Source: Methanomassiliicoccaceae archaeon UBA72
GTDB taxonomy: Archaea > Thermoplasmatota > Thermoplasmata > Methanomassiliicoccales > Methanomethylophilaceae
Assembly (NCBI GenBank): GCA_002509405.1
Contig: DAVO01000002.1
Location: forward strand, 26,477-36,186
Length of the DNA: 9,710 nt
Direction of reading: 5' to 3'
Numbering within the stretch: the first letter of the stretch is position 1; each line of letters begins with the position of its first letter. The notes beneath the pieces are model-generated. The model ran no database searches, had not been told where the DNA came from, and saw only the letters and a program-made list of their open reading frames with translations. Made by a program: the position numbers and the translations under genes. Of this stretch, positions 6,208-9,710 are shown in pieces.

Positions 6208-6978
6208 ATGAAGGCAGTAATACTCGCTGGTGGATTCGGAACCAGAATCTCGGAGGAAAGCCATCTCAGGCCGAAACCCATGATCGAGATAGGCGAACAA
6301 CCGATCCTGTGGCACATTATGAAGATGTACACATCATATGGGATTACTGAATTTGTTATATGTGCCGGTTACAAACAGCACATGATCAAGGAATATTTCA
6401 GAGACTACGCCATGCGTTGCAGCGACATGACCTTCGACTTCACAAACGGCGGTTACGTGACGTCCCACAGGGACGATTCGGAACCGTGGAAGGTCACCGT
6501 AGTGGACACGGGTCTCAACACCATGACCGGCGGGCGCATAAAGCGGATATCCAGGCACATCGGCAACGAAACGTTCTGCATGACATACGGCGACGGTGTA
6601 TCCGACGTTCCGCTCGACAAGGTCGTCGATTTTCATAAGAACCATAAAAAGAAGGCTACTTTGACTGCCGTCCGTCCTGAAGGACGGTTCGGCATGATGG
6701 ACATGGACGGCGACGCCATCACAGCCTTTAGGGAGAAGAACGCTGTAGATTCGGGATGGATAAACGGCGGTTTCATGGTATTAGAGCCTGATGTTTTTGA
6801 TACGATCGAAGGGGATTCGACGATCTTCGAAAGGGGGCCGATAGAGCGTCTGGCGTCCGACGGAGAGCTGATGGCATACAGGCACGACGGCTTCTGGCAG
6901 TGCATGGACACCATGCGCGACAAGGAGAAGCTACAGGAACTCTGGGATTCAGGTAAAGCACCATGGAAGAATTGGTAA
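6208..6978 (+). CDS. rfbF: Glucose-1-phosphate cytidylyltransferase RfbF
   Basis: A 256-residue enzyme making CDP-glucose from CTP and glucose-1-phosphate, the entry step to CDP-6-deoxy and 3,6-dideoxy sugars. It resembles Salmonella RfbF throughout: LAGGFGTRISEE (6-17) is the nucleotide loop, RPKPM (21-25) contains the conserved Lys, EPWKVTVVDTG is at about 92-102, TYGDGVSD (126-133) carries the metal Asp 129, WINGGFMVL is at 184-192, and FWQCMDTMRDK (229-239) contains the second metal Asp. The length matches the family. It is the first gene of the operon, just after a TATA box and without a Shine-Dalgarno. Its central part has the GC content of the housekeeping genes (57% in the row at 6421), unlike the genes after it. 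The stop overlaps the next start as TAATG. Confidence 0.94.
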   Translation: MKAVILAGGFGTRISEESHLRPKPMIEIGEQPILWHIMKMYTSYGITEFVICAGYKQHMIKEYFRDYAMRCSDMTFDFTNGGYVTSHRDDSEPWKVTVVDTGLNTMTGGRIKRISRHIGNETFCMTYGDGVSDVPLDKVVDFHKNHKKKATLTAVRPEGRFGMMDMDGDAITAFREKNAVDSGWINGGFMVLEPDVFDTIEGDSTIFERGPIERLASDGELMAYRHDGFWQCMDTMRDKEKLQELWDSGKAPWKNW

Positions 6979-8033
6979 TGCTATCGGATTATTTCAAGGG
7001 GAAGAAGGTCCTGGTCACCGGACACACGGGATTCAAGGGAACATGGTTATGCAAAATTCTCTCGGACCTCGGAGCTTCAGTTTACGGATACAGTCTGGAT
7101 CCACCAACTCGTCCCAGTCTTTATGAAATTATCGGCCTCGATGATACTGTAAACAGCACCATTGGGGATGTAAGGGATTATGATAAATTATCCGGTGCAG
7201 TGGAAGAATTCGAACCAGAAATAATTTTTCACCTCGCGGCTCAATCGATTGTAAAAAAAGGTTATGACGATCCAAAATACACATACGAAACCAATGTCAT
7301 GGGTACAGTAAATGTGTTGGAATGCATAAGAAATAGCAGTTTTGTGAAAAACTTACTCAACGTAACTACTGATAAAGTTTATCTCAACAGAGAGTGGATT
7401 TGGAGCTACAGGGAAAACGAAGAGTTGAACGGGTTCGATCCATATTCTAATTCGAAAAGTTGTTCGGAATTGGTTACTGATAGCTATAAAAATAGTTTCC
7501 TATTAGGTAAAGTTGCTGTTTCTACTGCGCGTGCGGGAAACGTAATCGGAGGTGGAGATTTTTCGCCGTATCGTATTATTCCCGATTGTGTACGTTCTAT
7601 TTTGAACAAGGAAGCAGTTGAAATCAGGAACCCCCGTTCGACCAGACCATATCAGCATGTTTTGGAAGCGCTCTCAGCATACTTGTTGATAGTTGAAAAA
7701 CAAGGTAAAGATTGTGGTTTCTCTGGAAACTACAATGTCGGCCCATACGATAATGACAATATTAGCACTGGAGAAATCGTCAAGATTTTTGGAGAAAATT
7801 GGGGTTCCGACTTCAAGTGGAAAATACATGAAGAAGAAGGGGGAAAACACGAAGCAAATTTGCTTAGCCTAGATTGTTCAAAAATAAGAAGGGTTTTGGG
7901 ATGGTCCCCTAAATGGTCGGCAACTGAGGCAGTAAGTCAAGTCTGTAACTGGACAAGGGTATGGATAAATGAAGAAGATGTCAACGAAGAAATGACCAGA
8001 GAAATTAATCAATATTTCGGGGGATCTCAATGA
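6978..8033 (+). CDS. rfbG: CDP-glucose 4,6-dehydratase RfbG
   Basis: A 351-residue extended short-chain dehydrogenase that converts CDP-glucose to CDP-4-keto-6-deoxyglucose with bound NAD. The NAD loop TGHTGFKG is at residues 14-21, FHLAAQS at 84-90 and the active-site stretch TTDKVY at 130-135. The catalytic Tyr/Lys pair is Y156-x3-K160 (DPYSNSK). PYQHVLE (224-230) and HEANLLSLDCSK (291-302) are also typical of RfbG. The start is placed at the ATG in TAATG, one base overlapping the rfbF stop, because homologues begin only a few residues before the GKKV strand. An in-frame ATG at 6963 would add five residues and is a real alternative. The gene is clearly AT-rich (35-38% GC in sampled rows), a sharp break from the gene before it. 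It ends in a 4-base ATGA overlap with the next gene. Confidence 0.93.
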   Translation: MLSDYFKGKKVLVTGHTGFKGTWLCKILSDLGASVYGYSLDPPTRPSLYEIIGLDDTVNSTIGDVRDYDKLSGAVEEFEPEIIFHLAAQSIVKKGYDDPKYTYETNVMGTVNVLECIRNSSFVKNLLNVTTDKVYLNREWIWSYRENEELNGFDPYSNSKSCSELVTDSYKNSFLLGKVAVSTARAGNVIGGGDFSPYRIIPDCVRSILNKEAVEIRNPRSTRPYQHVLEALSAYLLIVEKQGKDCGFSGNYNVGPYDNDNISTGEIVKIFGENWGSDFKWKIHEEEGGKHEANLLSLDCSKIRRVLGWSPKWSATEAVSQVCNWTRVWINEEDVNEEMTREINQYFGGSQ

Positions 8034-8935
8034 AGGCCGCAGTTATAACCGGTGCTAATGGATTTGTTGGGGGAGCCGTGTTAAGGGAGTTAATTTCCGA
8101 AGGATATTTTGTATATGCTTTTGTTCATAATAAAACCGATAACATACCAGATGTCCCAAATGTGAAGGTTATTAAATTCTCTCTAAACGATATTGCTTCT
8201 GTAAATGAAGCGATAGACGGATGCCAGTTATTCTTTCACTTTGCATGGGAGGGCTCAGCGGGCCCCCTCCGTGCGGACATCAGTCTGCAATTAAGAAATG
8301 TACAGTGGACGATCGAAGCTTTACGATACGCAAAAAAGATTGGTTGCAAGAAATTCATAGGTGCGGGGAGTATAGTTGAGTATGAGACATTTTTTGCAAC
8401 ACAGAAAAGTCAAAACCGTCTTGGAACTGGGTACATATATGGCAGCGGAAAATTAGCGGCGCATACAATGGCTAAGGCCGTTGCCTCAGACATCGGAATC
8501 GACTTGATTTGGGGGCAGATAACTAACGCATACGGGCCGGGCGAAATAAGTCCCCGCCTTGTAAATACTTCGATAAGAAAAATCATAAACGGGGAGAATC
8601 CGAGTTTTTCATCTGGAACGCAAAATTATGACTTTATATATATCGATGATCTCGCCAGAGGATTTAGGATGATAGGTGAGAGGGGTGTTCCTTTTTCGGA
8701 ATATATGTTGGGGAGCTCTAATGCAAAGCCCTTGAGGGAATTTCTGATGGATATGAAACAATCAATAGCAGATGACGTGGATTTTATCTTTGGAGATGTC
8801 CCATTTACCGGTGTCGATCTTCCTCTTTCATGTTTCAGTTGTGAGTCCACCGAAAATGACACAGGATTCAAAGCTCAAATAGACTTTAAAGAGGGCGTCA
8901 GGCGCACCAGAGATTGGATTGTGAAGCAGAGCTGA
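8030..8935 (+). CDS. NAD-dependent epimerase/dehydratase (SDR), probable CDP-4-keto-6-deoxysugar reductase
   Basis: A 301-residue extended SDR-family protein. The NAD(P) loop GANGFVG is at residues 8-14, FFHFAWEG at 68-75, a conserved Ser in GAGSIVEY at 114, and the catalytic pair Y137-x3-K141 (YGSGK). NAYGPGE (166-172) and DFIYIDDLARG (201-211) form the substrate side. Relatives include CDP-abequose/paratose synthases and dTDP-4-dehydrorhamnose reductases, so a 4-keto reduction of the RfbG product, possibly after epimerisation by the next gene, is the likely role. A 4-epimerase is the alternative, and the stereochemistry cannot be predicted. It starts within the ATGA overlap with rfbG, with GGGGGA about five bases upstream. 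GC is low (30% in the row at 8101). One base separates it from the following gene. Confidence 0.82.
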   Translation: MKAAVITGANGFVGGAVLRELISEGYFVYAFVHNKTDNIPDVPNVKVIKFSLNDIASVNEAIDGCQLFFHFAWEGSAGPLRADISLQLRNVQWTIEALRYAKKIGCKKFIGAGSIVEYETFFATQKSQNRLGTGYIYGSGKLAAHTMAKAVASDIGIDLIWGQITNAYGPGEISPRLVNTSIRKIINGENPSFSSGTQNYDFIYIDDLARGFRMIGERGVPFSEYMLGSSNAKPLREFLMDMKQSIADDVDFIFGDVPFTGVDLPLSCFSCESTENDTGFKAQIDFKEGVRRTRDWIVKQS

Positions 8936-8936
8936 T

Positions 8937-9515
8937 ATGATGATAAAAAAATTATCATTCGAAGAGACGAGTATTGGGGGATTGTATAAAGTCACGCCGT
9001 TTTACGCGGATGACGCGCGCGGCTCATTTATTAAGGATTATTCTGAAGAAATATTTTTGAGCAATGGGATTGGTTATCCAATCCGAGAGGTGTTCTATAC
9101 TAGGTCTTTCAAGGGAACCGTGCGTGCGATGCACTTCCAAAGGGTAAAACAGCAACCCAAGCTGGTTCGTTGTATTTGTGGCCATGTGTTCGATGTCGTT
9201 GTGGATTTAAGAGTTGAAAGTCCAACTTTTAAAAAATGGCTGGCATTCGACCTCGATGACAGGGATAATATAGAATTATTAATTCCATCAAGATGTGCTC
9301 ATGGGTATTTGGTACTGGAAGATTCAATAGTATCATACAAATGTGCAGAAAAATTTTATGCAGAATATGATGACGGAATTATCTGGAACGACAAGGATAT
9401 AGGTATCGAGTGGCCCTTGGAACTTATCGGGGGTGCGGAAAAGGTAATCCTGTCCGAAAAAGATATGAAATTACAGTCCTTTTATGAATTCATGGAGAAA
9501 TATGATGAATTCTAA
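8937..9515 (+). CDS. RmlC-like cupin, NDP-4-keto-6-deoxysugar 3- and/or 5-epimerase
   Basis: A 192-residue cupin of the dTDP-4-dehydrorhamnose 3,5-epimerase family, close to the usual 180-190. Family features in order: DARGSFIKDY (26-35), the strand with the catalytic base H66 in VRAMHFQ (62-68), KLVRC (75-79), DVVVDLR (86-92), the IPSRCAHGYLVLED block with H122, YK at 134-135, and GIIWND...IEWP (147-160). The usual RG(L/M)H motif reads RAMH, with Ala replacing Gly beside the base. Position after rfbF-rfbG-SDR suggests the substrate is CDP-4-keto-6-deoxyglucose rather than the dTDP form; it may be mono- or bifunctional. It starts one base after the SDR stop; a second ATG directly follows the first. 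The stop is TAATG, which offers a start to a further frame. AT-rich like its two upstream neighbours. Confidence 0.87.
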   Translation: MMIKKLSFEETSIGGLYKVTPFYADDARGSFIKDYSEEIFLSNGIGYPIREVFYTRSFKGTVRAMHFQRVKQQPKLVRCICGHVFDVVVDLRVESPTFKKWLAFDLDDRDNIELLIPSRCAHGYLVLEDSIVSYKCAEKFYAEYDDGIIWNDKDIGIEWPLELIGGAEKVILSEKDMKLQSFYEFMEKYDEF

Positions 9516-9619
9516 TGTTAGTTAAAAATATAACAGATTGCATCCAACCTCGTTTGTTTTTATGGAAGAAAAATGAAAAACTACGGATACTACGGATCGG
9601 GCACTGTGTTTTTCTTTGA
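9515..9619 (+). pseudogene. Possible truncated start of a fifth operon gene
   Basis: The ATG of the TAATG at the end of the RmlC-like gene opens a 34-codon frame beginning MLVKNITDCIQPRLFLWKK and ending at TGA 9617-9619. The same TAATG arrangement links rfbF and rfbG, so a real coupled start is plausible. The product is too short to be a sugar-pathway or glycosyltransferase protein and I do not recognise it. It may be a gene interrupted near 9597, or a chance frame. A second overlapping 29-codon frame, ATG 9573 to TAG 9660-9662, has GGAAG upstream and is equally unrecognised. Confidence 0.25.
9580..9597 (+). repeat. 9-base tandem repeat, two copies
   Basis: ACTACGGAT occurs twice without a gap (9580-9588 and 9589-9597). 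It lies inside the truncated frame that follows the RmlC-like gene and directly before the repeat-rich end of the window. It could be a slippage product or mark a junction. Confidence 0.6.
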
Positions 9620-9638
9620 TTTAAAGCCTAAATCTGCG

Positions 9639-9662
9639 AGTTGTAGTGCTACAACTTTGTAG
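9639..9662. repeat. Alternating palindromes TTGTAG / CTACAA / TTGTAG
   Basis: AGTTGTAG-TG-CTACAACT (9639-9656) is a perfect 8-base inverted repeat. Its right arm CTACAA (9649-9654) is also followed, two bases later, by another TTGTAG (9657-9662), so the middle copy can pair with either neighbour. Imperfect direct repeats of CTTTGATTT flank it (about 9614-9622 and 9673-9681). This may be a terminator, a regulator site or the end of an insertion element. No gene is assigned between 9620 and 9710. Confidence 0.55.
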
Positions 9663-9710
9663 CCTTACCGATCTTTGATTTTTCTTTAAACCCGCGTTTG
9701 ACACATAGGG

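Noticed and set aside
9580..9710. Possible start of a CRISPR array because of clustered short repeats
   Set aside because: Repeats are 6-9 bases, tandem or palindromic, with no regular spacers of 30-40 bases.

Overview
The window looks like chromosomal DNA of a euryarchaeon. It carries the large subunit of the archaeal/eukaryotic-type DNA primase with its four Fe-S cysteines, an AK6/Fap7-type adenylate kinase, a CDP-alcohol phosphotransferase of the archaeal lipid-headgroup type, and TATA boxes placed as in archaeal promoters, some so close to the start codon that the mRNA would be almost leaderless. The GC-rich housekeeping half and the style of the proteins fit Thermoplasmata or Methanomassiliicoccales best, but no diagnostic marker (methanogenesis, pyrrolysine) is present, so that placement is an inference.

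Layout. (1) 24-2111, plus strand: a tight three-gene operon of PfkB sugar/polyol kinase, AK6-like adenylate kinase and an archaetidylinositol-phosphate-synthase-like membrane enzyme. (2) 2120-3148, minus strand: priL, convergent with that operon. (3) 3149-3438: a divergent promoter region. (4) 3439-4803: a malic enzyme with a strong TATA box and a hairpin/T-tract terminator. (5) 4929-5822: rmlA, glucose-1-phosphate thymidylyltransferase, with its own promoter region containing inverted repeats. (6) 5823-6207: an AT-rich non-coding spacer. (7) 6208-9515: a four-gene operon of glucose-1-phosphate cytidylyltransferase, CDP-glucose 4,6-dehydratase, an SDR epimerase/reductase and an RmlC-like cupin epimerase, joined by 1-4 base overlaps or 1-base gaps. 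(8) 9515-9710: the apparent start of a fifth gene that stops early, followed by dense short repeats.

How the genes fit together. The first operon can be read as a lipid-headgroup module: a kinase making a phosphorylated polyol and a transferase joining such a headgroup to CDP-archaeol. The last operon makes a CDP-activated 6-deoxyhexose from glucose-1-phosphate: activation, 4,6-dehydration, epimerisation and 4-keto reduction, presumably for cell-surface glycans. No RfbH-type dehydrase for 3,6-dideoxy sugars is seen in the window, and rmlA has no rmlB or rmlD beside it here.

Base composition changes sharply. Sampled 60-base rows are about 53-67% GC up to and inside the cytidylyltransferase gene, but about 30-38% in the three genes after it. 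This suggests that the distal part of the sugar operon was acquired or exchanged separately. I found no defence system, CRISPR array, RNA gene or complete mobile element.
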